Made by a program: the position numbers and the translations under genes | The notes under the pieces: model-generated | The model's input: only the letters and a program-made list of their open reading frames with translations | Database searches by the model: none | Told to the model about the DNA's origin: nothing | Assembly (NCBI RefSeq): GCF_001708505.1 | Contig: NZ_CP015992.1 | Coordinates: 1,798,001 to 1,862,000, forward strand | Direction: 5' to 3' | Length of the DNA stretch: 64,000 bases | From: Pseudomonas sp. TCU-HL1 | Lineage (GTDB): Bacteria; Pseudomonadota; Gammaproteobacteria; Pseudomonadales; Pseudomonadaceae | Shown here: positions 1 through 8,488 of the stretch, one piece after another | Layout: each line of letters begins with the position of its first letter | Position numbering within the stretch: position 1 is the stretch's first letter

Positions 1-617
1 AAGGCAGCCCCCGTGGCGAGCGCTCCCACTCCCGCCGTCTGCAGGAGTCATTCCTCGAGGCCTGGCAGGCTCGCCAGGACAGGGGGCGGGTTCTGCGTCG
101 CGAGGTCGGGCGGGTGGCCATTCCGGCGGTCACCGAGGGCTGGATCGCCGCAGCCTTCCACCCCGAGCCGGAGGCCCGCAGTGAAGTGATGAAGGCCGAT
201 CTCACGGTCAGCGACCTGCTGGTGGACGAGCTGTTTTCCGCCGACCGCCTGGTGATTTCCGCGCCCATGTACAACTTTGGCGTACCCAGCGGGGTGAAGG
301 CGTGGGTCGACCAGATCGTGCGTATTCGCCGTACCTTTGACTTCGACCCGAACAGGCAGGGCAACCCCTACACGCCGCTGGTGCTGGGCCGCAAGGCGCT
401 GATCATCACCACCCGTGGCGACCACGGCTACGGTCCCGGCGGTGCGAATGCCCATATGAATCACGCCGACGTTTACCTGCGCACGGTGCTGGGCTACATC
501 GGCATCACCGACGTAACGGTGGTGGCGGTGGAGAACGATGAGTTCGGTGGCAAGGCCTTCGAGCAGTCCTACCAGCGCGCCGAGCGAACCCTGGCGGACT
601 TGGCGGAAACCTTCTGA
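1..617 (+). CDS. FMN-dependent NADH-azoreductase / NAD(P)H dehydrogenase (flavodoxin fold), 5' end cut by window
   Basis: The frame is open from base 3, so the gene starts left of the window; an internal GTG near 114 is not the start. The first residues (GSPRGERSHSRRL) match the FMN-phosphate loop that lies about ten residues from the N-terminus in the AzoR family. APMYNFGVPSGVKAWVDQI is the second conserved flavin-binding stretch, and TTRGDHGYG is the third. Family members are cytoplasmic FMN flavoproteins that reduce quinones and azo compounds with NAD(P)H. About 10-15 N-terminal residues appear to be missing. An SMR exporter follows 10 bp downstream and may be co-transcribed. A second family member lies at 59032-59631. 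Confidence 0.85.
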   Translation, partial: GSPRGERSHSRRLQESFLEAWQARQDRGRVLRREVGRVAIPAVTEGWIAAAFHPEPEARSEVMKADLTVSDLLVDELFSADRLVISAPMYNFGVPSGVKAWVDQIVRIRRTFDFDPNRQGNPYTPLVLGRKALIITTRGDHGYGPGGANAHMNHADVYLRTVLGYIGITDVTVVAVENDEFGGKAFEQSYQRAERTLADLAETF

Positions 618-627
618 GGAGATGGCC

Positions 628-933
628 ATGGCCTGGGTATTCCTGCTGGTTGCGGCGTGCTTCGAGGTGCTTTTCGCCATGGGTATGAAGTACGCCGAGG
701 GCTTCACCCGGCCCGGGCCCAGCCTGCTGGTGGTGGTGGCCGCAGTGGCCGGGATCTATTTCCTGACCCTTGCCATGCGTGTACTGCCGGTGAGCATCGC
801 CTACCCCATCTGGACCGCCATCGGGACATTGGGCACGGTGTTGCTGGGCTTCCTCCTGCTGGGGGAGGCGTTGACGCCGGCCAAGCTGGTGTCGGTGGGG
901 TTGATCGTCGCGGGAGTGGCGGGGCTCCGGTAG
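628..933 (+). CDS. Small multidrug resistance (SMR) family exporter, SugE/Gdx-like
   Basis: A 101-residue protein of four hydrophobic segments. The conserved membrane glutamate of SMR proteins is at residue 13 in CFEVLFAMGMKYAEGF, and the KYxxGF string resembles the SugE/Gdx (guanidinium exporter) branch more than EmrE. GxxLLGExLTPxK in the last third is the usual TM4 entry. I chose the ATG at 628 because GAGGAG at 616-621 is spaced for it; the ATG at 622 overlaps that site. The stop codon TAG (931-933) is the first base triplet of a dispersed repeat, so the C-terminus is a few residues shorter than usual for SugE. No guanidine riboswitch is visible upstream, so the substrate is unproven. Confidence 0.8.
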   Translation: MAWVFLLVAACFEVLFAMGMKYAEGFTRPGPSLLVVVAAVAGIYFLTLAMRVLPVSIAYPIWTAIGTLGTVLLGFLLLGEALTPAKLVSVGLIVAGVAGLR

Positions 934-1020
934 GTTGGTGCGGAGCGAAGCGAAGCCCAACGCATCGGGGTTTCGGTCGAGCGCCTATGTTGGGCCGCGC
1001 TGCGCTTGGCACCAACCTGC
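931..1020. repeat. Dispersed 85-95 bp element, copy A
   Basis: It begins TAGGTTGG, carries GAGCGAAGCGAAGCCCAACG, then GTTGGGCCGCGCTGCGC, and closes with CACCAACCTGCG. The outer arms (GTAGGTTGG / CCAACCTAC) and inner arms (CCCAAC / GTTGGG) are self-complementary, so the element can fold. Further copies lie at about 5873, 28531, 29915 and 36312. This copy supplies the stop codon of the SMR gene. Confidence 0.75.
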
Positions 1021-1040
1021 GTTTAGCCTTGCTGCCCGAT

Positions 1041-1080
1041 CGCGAATGAATTCGCCCCCCCCCCCCCGGGGTGAGGGTCT
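1041..1080. repeat. REP half-site fused to a run of 13 C
   Basis: CGCGAATGAATTCGC is half of the REP palindrome seen elsewhere in the window. It runs straight into thirteen C residues (1055-1067) and then GGGGTGAGGG, which resembles the tail of the CTCTCCC/GGGAGAG repeat seen whole at 62748. The long C run could be a mutational hot spot or an assembly artefact. Confidence 0.6.
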
Positions 1081-1081
1081 A

Positions 1082-4000
1082 CTAACGCCTGCTCACTTGC
1101 ACCGCCGGCGCCAGGTCCTGGCATTGGGTGTTCAGGCCCGGTGCGAGGTAGGGCTGGAGGATGGGGGCCATGCCTTTGAGGACTTGCACGGGCAGGGCGG
1201 AGGTGAAGCTGAATTTGTCGGCCTGGCTGCCTTCGACGAAGGCGGTGAGGGTGCCGAAGTGGCGCGGGCCCAGATAGAAAACGAAGGTGGCGGTTCGGTT
1301 CATCGCCTTGGAGCTCTTCACGGCGCCGTAGCGGGTTACGGTCTGGATTCGGTTGTCGCCGGTGCCGGTCTTGCCGCCCAGCACCAGGGGCTGGCCGTCG
1401 GGCAGGGTGAAGCTGCCTTGCAGGCGCCGTGCGGTGCCGCCTTCCACGACTTTCGAGAGCGAGTCACGCAGGGTGGCGGCCACTTCCGAGGTCATTACCC
1501 GCTTGCCTTCGCTCATCGGGTGCCCCACCAGGGTCTCATAGGGCGTTTCGGCGGCGAAGTGCAGTTGGTCGATGCGCAGGGTGGATTGGCGGACGCCATC
1601 GTTGAGGATGATGCCCATGAGTTCGGCCAGGGCCGCCGGGCGATCCCCGGAGCTGCCCAGCGCGGTGGCGAGAGACGGCACCAGGTGGTCGAAGGGGTAG
1701 CCCAGGGACTTCCAGTGCTCGTGGATGTCGAGGAAGGCCTCCACCTCCAGCATGATGCGGATGCGCTTGTCGCGAGCGTATTTGCGCTTGGATTTGAACA
1801 GCCAGCCGTAGACCTCGCGTCGCTCGTCGCTGCTGGCTTCCACCGCTTCGCGGTAGCTGGCGTTGGGGTTCTGTTGCAGGTAGCCGAGCAACCAGAGTTC
1901 CAGCGGGTGAACGCGAGCCACGTAGCCCTGGTCGTTGAGGTCGAAAGCGCCCGGCCCGTAGCGGGTGTAAAGGTCTTCGATACGTTTGTCGGTGAGCGGC
2001 GGGTTGGCCTTGGGTACACGCTCGCGCATGAACGCGGCGAAGGTGGCGAGGTCGGCCTTGGGTTGCAGGTAGCGGTGGATGGCGGCCATTCGCGCGCCCC
2101 AGGGGTTGAGGCCGTCGAGGAAGGTGGACAGGCGCTGGTCCGCGTCCTTGGCCTGGTACTTGTTCCAGAAGCGGCGCAGGTAGGTCTGGCTCTCGCGTGA
2201 GACGAACAGGTCCAGGTAACCCTGGCGGCGCGGGTCCTTGTCGTCGGAAAGCAGCTGCATCTTGCCGCCGTCGGGGCGGTACATGTCGTGCCGCACCAGA
2301 TCGCGCAGCAGGCGCACGAAGGGCAGGTTGATCGATTCGCGCAGGGCATCGCGCAGGGTCGGCCGGCGGCCGTTGTCTTCCTTGCGGAAGTTGTTGAAGG
2401 CGTGCAGCCCGCCGCCGGTGAAGAAGCTTTCGTAAGGGCTGGCCGAGTAGGTGCGGTCCATCGCGGCCTGGAGCATGGCCATGAGGTCGCGGTCCTTGGT
2501 CTGGATCAGGTAGTCGATCGCCCAGCGGCTGATGAAGTCCAGCGGGTCCACGGGCACCTTGCGCAGCTCCGCGACGGGCAGCCCGGCATAACGCTGGTGC
2601 AGGGTGGCGACGTTTTCCAGGTAGGTCGCCAGCACGCGCAACTTGGCGGTGGAGCCCAGTTCCAGTTTGCTGCCTTCGTTGATGTCGAAGGGCTGGTCGG
2701 TGTTGTCGGTCTGCACCCGCACGCGGTTGCCGGACGGGGTGCGCTCGAAGAGGGTGAAGCTGTAGCGCACTTCGCGGGTTTTTTCCGGCGACAGCAGGCG
2801 TTCGCCATACAGCCCGACCTGCTCGGCGAACGCCGGGTCCGCCAGGTGCCGCAGGTACTCGGTGACCGCATTCTGCAAATCGCTATGCAGGGTGCTGTTG
2901 GCGGTGAGGTCGAGACGGTCGAGGTCATAGAGCGGCATTTTCAGCATGCCGGAGAGGCGGCCGCGGGCGACGCTGATGCCCTTGTTGGATTCCACGGCCT
3001 GAAGCGCTGGCTCTTCCACCCAGTTGCGGAAGCGCAGCTTGGCGGAGAGGGCGGCATCGCGCAGCGGCGGATCGATGATTCCGGCGCTGGCCAGTACCCG
3101 GATGTGGCTGTCGGTCAGCGTATTCAGTTCTTCATGGGCACTGGACAGGTAATAGGAAGGACGGCGCTGAGCGATGAACAGTGAGAGCACCTGGCGCATG
3201 GCCAGGCCGCGTTCGGCCAGGCCACTGTTCTTGTCGGCCAGTGTGCGGTTGAGCGTGTTGAAATCGGCGCCGTACCAGACCCGCACGCCATCGGCGATGC
3301 CATGCACTTCGCCGTGCCCCGGCGCCGCCGAGAGCGGCACGCTGTTGAGGTAGTCCATGACGATGCGTTCGCGTGCGGGCAGGGTTTCCGGGCCGCCCTG
3401 GTAGGCTCGCACGCTGGCGGAAACCATCTGGCGGATCTTCTCGCTGGCCGAAGCGGTACGCCCGAACGGCGAGTGGCGGTACTTCTCCAACTGGGTCGCC
3501 AGGGTGCTGCCACCGGCGGACTGCCCATCCAGGTCGATGGCCTTGCCGACCTGGGTCAGCGCTGCCTTGGAAAAGCGCGGCCAGTCCACCGCCGGGTTGG
3601 CCAGCGGTTCGTTGCGGTCCAGCAGTTTGCGGTTCTCGATGAACAGCAGGCTGCTGACCAGCAGCGGCGGAATGCTGGCGAAGTCCGGGTAGCGCTGTTG
3701 CGGGTAGCTGAACTGGTAGAAGGGGCGGCCACGGCAGTCGCAGATGCTGATGCCGGCCTGGACCTTTTCCCGGTACGGCGGGAAGAGGCCGTGCTCGGCG
3801 TAGTTGACCAGCGCCGGGGAGAATCGGGTCTGCTGCTGGATGGCGTAGCCACGTTTTTCCAGACGGTCGAGCATCTGCGGCAGGAAGGCATAGCCAAGGC
3901 GGCGGTCGAAGGGGCCGTCGCCGGGGTAGCGGATGCTGTTGCTCGGCCCGTCGCCCAGGCGGTAGTTCAGGGTGGCGGCGTAGCGGCTGATTTCCCGCGC

Positions 4001-4186
4001 CTGGAGCTTGGAGGTGCGCATTTCGTGGGTGGCGGCGACACCGACAATACCGAGTGTCAGTGTCAACACGCTCCAGAACAGGAGGCGATGCTTGCGGCGG
4101 GTTTTTTTCGGGGGAACGGCGGGGTCATTGAGATGACCGTGGGGTACCTCTTTCCTGGTTTCGTCAGATTGCCAAATTGCACCCAT
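1082..4186 (-). CDS. Large bifunctional penicillin-binding-type protein (GT51 transglycosylase plus transpeptidase-like domain)
   Basis: About 1034 residues. A basic N-terminus (KKTRRKHR) leads into one membrane helix at about residues 34-53, so the bulk is periplasmic. A GT51 domain at roughly 165-340 shows LLFIENRKLLD, AGGSTLATQLEKYRHSPFGR and YLNSVPL. The C-terminal half carries penicilloyl-serine transferase-type motifs: GSTAKL (SxxK) and GGKTGTGDN (KTG). It would polymerise and perhaps cross-link peptidoglycan. It is longer than classical class A PBPs (about 750-850) because of a large insert between the GT51 and KTG regions. The start is chosen at 4186 because GGTGG precedes that ATG; an upstream ATG at 4267 adds 27 unlikely residues. 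It is a single-gene unit. Which PBP subclass it belongs to is not certain. Confidence 0.8.
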   Translation of the reverse strand: MGAIWQSDETRKEVPHGHLNDPAVPPKKTRRKHRLLFWSVLTLTLGIVGVAATHEMRTSKLQAREISRYAATLNYRLGDGPSNSIRYPGDGPFDRRLGYAFLPQMLDRLEKRGYAIQQQTRFSPALVNYAEHGLFPPYREKVQAGISICDCRGRPFYQFSYPQQRYPDFASIPPLLVSSLLFIENRKLLDRNEPLANPAVDWPRFSKAALTQVGKAIDLDGQSAGGSTLATQLEKYRHSPFGRTASASEKIRQMVSASVRAYQGGPETLPARERIVMDYLNSVPLSAAPGHGEVHGIADGVRVWYGADFNTLNRTLADKNSGLAERGLAMRQVLSLFIAQRRPSYYLSSAHEELNTLTDSHIRVLASAGIIDPPLRDAALSAKLRFRNWVEEPALQAVESNKGISVARGRLSGMLKMPLYDLDRLDLTANSTLHSDLQNAVTEYLRHLADPAFAEQVGLYGERLLSPEKTREVRYSFTLFERTPSGNRVRVQTDNTDQPFDINEGSKLELGSTAKLRVLATYLENVATLHQRYAGLPVAELRKVPVDPLDFISRWAIDYLIQTKDRDLMAMLQAAMDRTYSASPYESFFTGGGLHAFNNFRKEDNGRRPTLRDALRESINLPFVRLLRDLVRHDMYRPDGGKMQLLSDDKDPRRQGYLDLFVSRESQTYLRRFWNKYQAKDADQRLSTFLDGLNPWGARMAAIHRYLQPKADLATFAAFMRERVPKANPPLTDKRIEDLYTRYGPGAFDLNDQGYVARVHPLELWLLGYLQQNPNASYREAVEASSDERREVYGWLFKSKRKYARDKRIRIMLEVEAFLDIHEHWKSLGYPFDHLVPSLATALGSSGDRPAALAELMGIILNDGVRQSTLRIDQLHFAAETPYETLVGHPMSEGKRVMTSEVAATLRDSLSKVVEGGTARRLQGSFTLPDGQPLVLGGKTGTGDNRIQTVTRYGAVKSSKAMNRTATFVFYLGPRHFGTLTAFVEGSQADKFSFTSALPVQVLKGMAPILQPYLAPGLNTQCQDLAPAVQVSRR

Positions 4187-4282
4187 AGTCCACCGGCCTG
4201 GCCTGTCACCGCTCTTGCTTGCAATCTTAGTAGGTCGTCGGCGGGCTGCATGGTGGAGTGGCCGCAAAACAGGAGCGATTCA

Positions 4283-4522
4283 ATGACAGGCGACAATCGG
4301 AAGCAACTCGACCGCAGCTGGCGCGCCAACGCCCTGGGTTGGACACGCGCGGTGCGGGAAAGTCGCATCGAAAACAGGCAATTGGCCACTGACCGGGCCA
4401 TTCTCGAAGCCCTACCGGCCATTGCCCAGCGCGGGTGCGTCACTGAGATCGCCGTTGCTGTGGTGACCATCGGCCCTGCGCGCGGCGGCAGGGCGTCTAG
4501 GCTGAACCCATCCGTTTCTTGA
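4283..4522 (+). pseudogene. N-terminal stub of a class I SAM-dependent methyltransferase
   Basis: An AGGAG-preceded ATG opens a frame whose first 45 or so residues (SWRANALGWTRAVRESRIEN, then RQLATDRAILEAL) resemble the N-terminal helix of a common Pseudomonas methyltransferase family with the pattern SWxANAxAWTxAVRxxxIxSRxxxTDxAI. The resemblance stops just before the expected glycine-rich SAM loop (DLGCGEGW), which is absent. The frame then ends after about 79 codons, immediately before the VOC gene. I read this as a truncated gene. The alternative is a chance small ORF. The family match is from memory of the pattern, not a search. Confidence 0.45.
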
Positions 4523-4536
4523 TGGAGGTCATCGCC

Positions 4537-4944
4537 ATGGCGGGTTCCAGTGTCATTTCCTGTCTGCGTTACCGCGATGCGCCTGCCGCCATCGCCTGGC
4601 TCTGCCACACCTTCGGCTTTGTCGAGCACCTGGTGGTGCCCGAGGCGGATGGCAGCATCGCCCACGCCCAACTCAACCTCGGCGGCGGCATGGTCATGCT
4701 CGGCTCGGTGCGCAACAACGACTACGGTCGCCTGCTGCGTCAGCCCGATGAAACCGGCGGCCTGGGTACCCAGGCCGTCTACCTGGTAGTGGCCGACGCG
4801 GATGCCGTGCATGCGCGTGCGGTGGCCGGCGGTGCCACCATCGTTCTGCCACTGAAGGATGAGGAGTACGGAGGTCGCGGATTTACCTGCCGCGACCCGG
4901 AAGGCCACCTGTGGAGCATCGGCACCTACGATCCCTGGGCTTGA
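4537..4944 (+). CDS. VOC-superfamily protein (glyoxalase/bleomycin-resistance type)
   Basis: About 135 residues with the paired beta-alpha-beta-beta-beta layout of vicinal-oxygen-chelate proteins. YRDAPAAIAWLCHTFGF is the first helix, and GRGFTCRDPEGHLWSIGTYDPW is the C-terminal signature, with the DPEGHLW glutamate/histidine stretch. HAQLNLGGGMVML is typical of the PhnB/YdcJ-like branch. The start at 4537 is supported by GGAGG at 4524-4528; ATG at 4522 lies in that ribosome site. Substrate unknown. The aldo/keto reductase follows 78 bp downstream in the same direction. Confidence 0.75.
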   Translation: MAGSSVISCLRYRDAPAAIAWLCHTFGFVEHLVVPEADGSIAHAQLNLGGGMVMLGSVRNNDYGRLLRQPDETGGLGTQAVYLVVADADAVHARAVAGGATIVLPLKDEEYGGRGFTCRDPEGHLWSIGTYDPWA

Positions 4945-5022
4945 GCCGAACGGTCCATTGCCGGAACATCGCGCCCAGCTGCCGGCAATCCCGACTGAAC
5001 GGACTTTCCGAGGAACACGCCA

Positions 5023-5843
5023 TGCAAAGCATCACCTTCCCCGACGGCACCCGCGTGCCCGCCATTGGCCAGGGCACCTGGCACATGGGCGAGAACCGCC
5101 ACGAGCGAGCGCGCGAAGTCGCGGCATTGCGCCAGGGGCTGGAACTGGGACTGAAACTGATCGATACCGCCGAGATGTACGCCGAAGGCGGTGCCGAGGA
5201 GGTGGTGGGGGAAGCCATCGCCGGCCTGCGCCAGCAGGTCTTCCTGGTCAGCAAGGTTTACCCCTGGAACGCCAGCCGCAGCGGCACCGCCCTTGCTTGT
5301 GAGCGCAGCCTGAAGCGCCTGGGAACCGACCACCTTGACCTTTACCTGCTGCACTGGCGCGGTGAACACCCGTTGGAGGAAACGGTAGAGGCCCTGGAGC
5401 GTTTGCGAAGCCAGGGCAAGATCGCCCGCTGGGGCGTCTCCAATCTCGATCTGGATGACCTCCATGAACTGCCGGACGGTTGCGCCGCCAACCAGGTGCT
5501 GTACAACCCCGAGGCGCGTGGCATCGAGTTCGACCTGCTGCCGTTCCAGCAGCAACGGCGCATGCCGCTCATGGCTTACTGTCCAGTGGGGCAGGGCGGC
5601 AAGCTGTTGCGCAGCGCCACCCTCCAGGAAATCGCCCGCCACCATGACGCCAGCCCCGCCCAGGTAGCCCTGGCCTGGGCGTTGCGCCAGGAAGGGGTCA
5701 TCGTCATTCCCAAAGCGGTGGGCCCACTGCACCTCAAGCAGAACGCCGAAGCCCACAAGCTCCGGCTCAGCGCCGACGACCTCGCCCTGATCGACCATAG
5801 CTTCCCGCCGCCACGGCGCAAGCGACCGCTGGAAATGGTCTGA
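5023..5843 (+). CDS. Aldo/keto reductase
   Basis: 273 residues, a TIM-barrel NADPH-dependent oxidoreductase. The catalytic tetrad is visible: Asp and Tyr in LIDTAEMYAEGGAEE, Lys in FLVSKVYPW, and His in YLLHWRGEHP. The C-terminus has VIVIPKAVGPLHLKQN, the cofactor-phosphate binding stretch of family members. The start at ATG 5023 is preceded by AGGA at 5011-5014. It lies downstream of the VOC gene, so both may serve carbonyl detoxification, but no substrate can be named. A dispersed repeat follows the stop. Confidence 0.85.
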
Positions 5844-5872
5844 GGCCCGAGAGTGCTCCCACGGGGTTGGTT

Positions 5873-5967
5873 CGTAGGTTGGCATAGAGCGAAGCGAAAC
5901 CCAACGAAGGTGCTTGGCCTGTCGGGCTTTGCCGAGCCCAGCGGTGCGCTGCCCGACCCAGCCTACG
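5873..5967. repeat. Dispersed 85-95 bp element, copy B
   Basis: CGTAGGTTGGCATAGAGCGA starts the element and CCAGCCTACGG closes it, with an interior AAACCCAACG arm. The right half is diverged (CCGAGCCC / GCCCGACC) relative to copies C and D. It fills the space between the aldo/keto reductase and the truncated cytochrome gene. Confidence 0.7.
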
Positions 5968-5969
5968 GA

Positions 5970-6197
5970 CTAATGGGCATGTCCTTCCGCATGCTCATGC
6001 CCATCGCTGCCGGCGACCCGCTGGCGATAGTCGTCTGAGCCCAGCTCCGGTAGCCGTCGGAGGAAGGCGACCATGCCCCGGATGTGCTCGTCGCCCATGC
6101 TCTTGCCCCAGGCCGCCATGCCGGTGTAAGCCACGCCGCTCATGCCGGCGGCGACCACCAGGACAGCAAGGCCCAGGGTTTTTATTGTTCTTTTCAT
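5970..6197 (-). pseudogene. Cytochrome c with its heme region deleted (75-codon remnant)
   Basis: The ORF begins with a typical export/anchor segment (KRTIKTLGLAVLVVAAGMSG, then VAYTGM) and goes directly into what is normally the last helix of a class of mono-heme cytochromes: MAAWGKSMGDEHIRGMVAFL followed by RRLPELGSDDYRQR and a His-rich tail. In intact relatives a CxxCH heme site and about 80 residues lie between these parts; here there is no cysteine at all. The join falls at a repeated Tyr/Thr-Gly-Met string, which suggests deletion between short homologies. It cannot bind covalent heme. It could be a pseudogene or a rare short membrane peptide. Confidence 0.6.
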
Positions 6198-6207
6198 GGT
6201 TAGGGGT

Positions 6208-6270
6208 TCAGAGCCAGAAGCGGATACCGGCGACGAAGCGGGCGGGCAGGGCGGAAATTGACCGGGGACC
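6208..6270 (-). pseudogene. Possible C-terminal scrap of an outer-membrane beta-barrel protein
   Basis: The minus-strand frame ending at 6208 closes with SISALPARFVAGIRFWL, alternating hydrophobic residues with a near-terminal aromatic, as in the last strand of outer-membrane barrels. Upstream in the same frame nothing barrel-like remains. It lies between the five-heme cytochrome and the truncated cytochrome, where an outer-membrane partner could have been. This is a weak call based on about 20 residues. Confidence 0.3.
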
Positions 6271-6432
6271 TGATAAAGGATTCCCCGGCTGCACGCGAAT
6301 CCATTCAGGCTGCTGACCCCGCAGCCGGTCAGACGCCGAGCCGGAGCAGGCCACGGGGACTACCGTCGGTCCGGCTCCTTGGCTGCAGACGCGGGATCGA
6401 CTCGCGCCCAAGCGGGTCGACGCAACCCTGAG

Positions 6433-7872
6433 TCAGCGTCCAGCCGGACGGTTCGCTACCCTGGTCTCGCTTCCGGAGGGCATGGGCGACAGGCTCATTT
6501 GCCCCACCACCTGCGTCATCCGGGTGATTTCCACTTTCAGTTGGTCCTTGCCCAGCAGGTAGTCCACGAGCCGCTGCGGGAAGGGCCAGTAGTTCAGGTC
6601 GGCGGTCAGGGTGATTGGGCCCACGGCATCCGCCGGCACCTGGAAGGAGAACTCGCGGACGTCATAGCCCATGGGCAGGATGCGGTTGTCCGAGAGGATC
6701 TGGGTGGCGTTCCACACTTCGATATCCAGCTCCTTGCCATCCTTGTCGCCCAGATGGACCTTGAAGTTGCGTGTCCCCGGTTCGGTGGCACCCTCCTTGA
6801 TCGCCCCCAGGCGGTAGAGTTCGCGCCCCGTCGCGTCCACCGCGCGGAAGTCGATCCACACCTCGCGTCCCTCCGGGAACCCCGTGGGCAGTTTGTGCCC
6901 GGCGCCGATATTGGCCACCTTCACCTGCACGGCGGCCGTTTGCCCGGGCGCCACGTTTTGCGGAAGCTGCTGGAACCCGATCTGCGCCGCCCGCTGCAAC
7001 GACTCCCGCGCACGTTGTGCGGCTTCGGGCTGTCCGAGGTAGTCCAGCACCGCGGCATTGGCGCCGCTAAACCAGTGGGACGCCACATCCTCGCGGTCCG
7101 GTCCCATGATCGCCGCCTTGCCGGCAAAGCCTGGCATATGGCAGCTCTGGCAGGTCTGGCCATTGAGGCTGTAGGGGCTCTCCAGCCACTCGTCGTAGGT
7201 GCGTTCCACTGCCACGGAGCTGAACGGGTGGGTCACGTTGTGGCAGGTGGCGCAAAAGTCCGAGCGGGTGTGCAGTTCGGAGTACACCGTGTCGTGGTAG
7301 GGCGACACCGCATCGCGGCGCGGGCCGAACTTGGTCGGCCTGCCATTGGTCCTGGGGCTGAGCACGTAGGAACCGTTGTCCAGCCCGGTCCGTGCGCTGA
7401 TGTTGTGGCAGGTCTCGCAGTCCACCCCGGGCATCGGGTTGTGTTCGGCGGTGAACGCTACGGATGCGCGGTTCACCTCCGAGTTGATCTTCCCTGTGGT
7501 CAAGCCGATCGGCGTGTGGCAGCCGGTGCAGAAGTTGTCCACCCGCCCGTCGGTAGCCTCGCTGGCATGCCTGAGCAGTGCTCGGTAGATGGGCTCTTCC
7601 CAGGAATTGGCCATCATCGAGGTGCGCCACTGCCGATAGATCTCCGTATGGCAGGCACCACACACTTGCGCATCGTCGAAGTCGCCGGTGCGGAGCAGGG
7701 CGTTATCCGGTGTGTTGGCCCGATGGGGGAAGAACGGCAGCCCGTTCTTGTTTTCCATCAACCTGGAGCGCGCTGGCTCCAGCCACTTGTCGTTGCCGTG
7801 GGGGGCTTCCTCCGCAGCCACCTGCGTAGCCAGCAGGCAGGTGAACAGCCAGGCGATGCGCCGGGAGACCAT
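6433..7872 (-). CDS. Periplasmic multiheme (five CxxCH) cytochrome c
   Basis: About 479 residues. VSRRIAWLFTCLLATQVAAE is a Sec signal peptide when the ATG at 7872 is used; longer starts up to 7941 are possible and no start has a strong ribosome site. Five heme motifs follow in the N-terminal half: CGACH, CTGCH, CETCH, CATCH and CQSCH. The C-terminal half is heme-free and beta-rich (GAGHKLPTGFPEGREVWID is conserved in this type of protein). It should shuttle or store electrons in the periplasm. The two small remnants just downstream (6208 and 5970) suggest that its original redox partners have been lost. The cognate donor and acceptor are unknown. Confidence 0.8.
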   Translation of the reverse strand: MVSRRIAWLFTCLLATQVAAEEAPHGNDKWLEPARSRLMENKNGLPFFPHRANTPDNALLRTGDFDDAQVCGACHTEIYRQWRTSMMANSWEEPIYRALLRHASEATDGRVDNFCTGCHTPIGLTTGKINSEVNRASVAFTAEHNPMPGVDCETCHNISARTGLDNGSYVLSPRTNGRPTKFGPRRDAVSPYHDTVYSELHTRSDFCATCHNVTHPFSSVAVERTYDEWLESPYSLNGQTCQSCHMPGFAGKAAIMGPDREDVASHWFSGANAAVLDYLGQPEAAQRARESLQRAAQIGFQQLPQNVAPGQTAAVQVKVANIGAGHKLPTGFPEGREVWIDFRAVDATGRELYRLGAIKEGATEPGTRNFKVHLGDKDGKELDIEVWNATQILSDNRILPMGYDVREFSFQVPADAVGPITLTADLNYWPFPQRLVDYLLGKDQLKVEITRMTQVVGQMSLSPMPSGSETRVANRPAGR

Positions 7873-8488
7873 GAAGCCGTGGATTGCGCGAACCGAAGAA
7901 ACCGCTGACCTCTCTGTCGAGCCGACCATTTCTCTGCCCACTCCATCTGAGCGGTGTCATGGTGCGAATGGCCTTTGCCCACAAGCATGGGAAATCCCCT
8001 CGCACCACAGCCCGCGATTAGCCCAATCCCTGCGCAGATGCCGGCAGATCCACAGCTCACCTAATCCGATCGGCACATGTTGTGAACTTGCGTTCATGCG
8101 CCCGGCTACCTGGAGGTAATACCCAGTACTAGAGGGGCATCCTTGCTTAGTCAAAGTGTTGGCGAATCGTAAATTGGCCTGATTAGGACTTCTATTTAAT
8201 TGATTAAAAAGCTTTTTTTGCTAGTGTCATTGCGTGGCTGTGCGACGAAGCCGCCAAAAGCCGGGCTAACCGGTGCACCGAGGCTGCACGCCTGCCGACT
8301 ACTGCGTAACCGATGAACTGGGCGAGGCCCCACCAGCAGCGTGGGTATCGGCTGTCTCGATCTGCTGGCGGATGAACAGCATCGCGGGTTCGGGAGGTTC
8401 CACTGAGCCGCCGACCGGCGGAGCCATCTTTTGGGTTCCATCCACTAAACTGTCTGACCCGACAGCAAAGCACAACGGGGGCAAGGCG
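7873..8488. other. Long intergenic region between the multiheme cytochrome and the AraC regulator
   Basis: 616 bp between divergent genes. The centre (about 8150-8235) is distinctly A+T-rich, with a T-run (GCTTTTTTTGC) and TTTAATTGATTAAAAAG, and is the likely divergent promoter region. I see no convincing small ORF, tRNA or hairpin terminator. There is a half Anr-like TTGATT, but no full dyad. Confidence 0.5.

Noticed and set aside
935..2200. Long plus-strand frame opposite the PBP-like gene
   Set aside because: It is the antisense of a gene with clear GT51 and KTG motifs; its sequence is low-complexity (Gly/Ala/Glu/His) as expected from high-GC complement frames.
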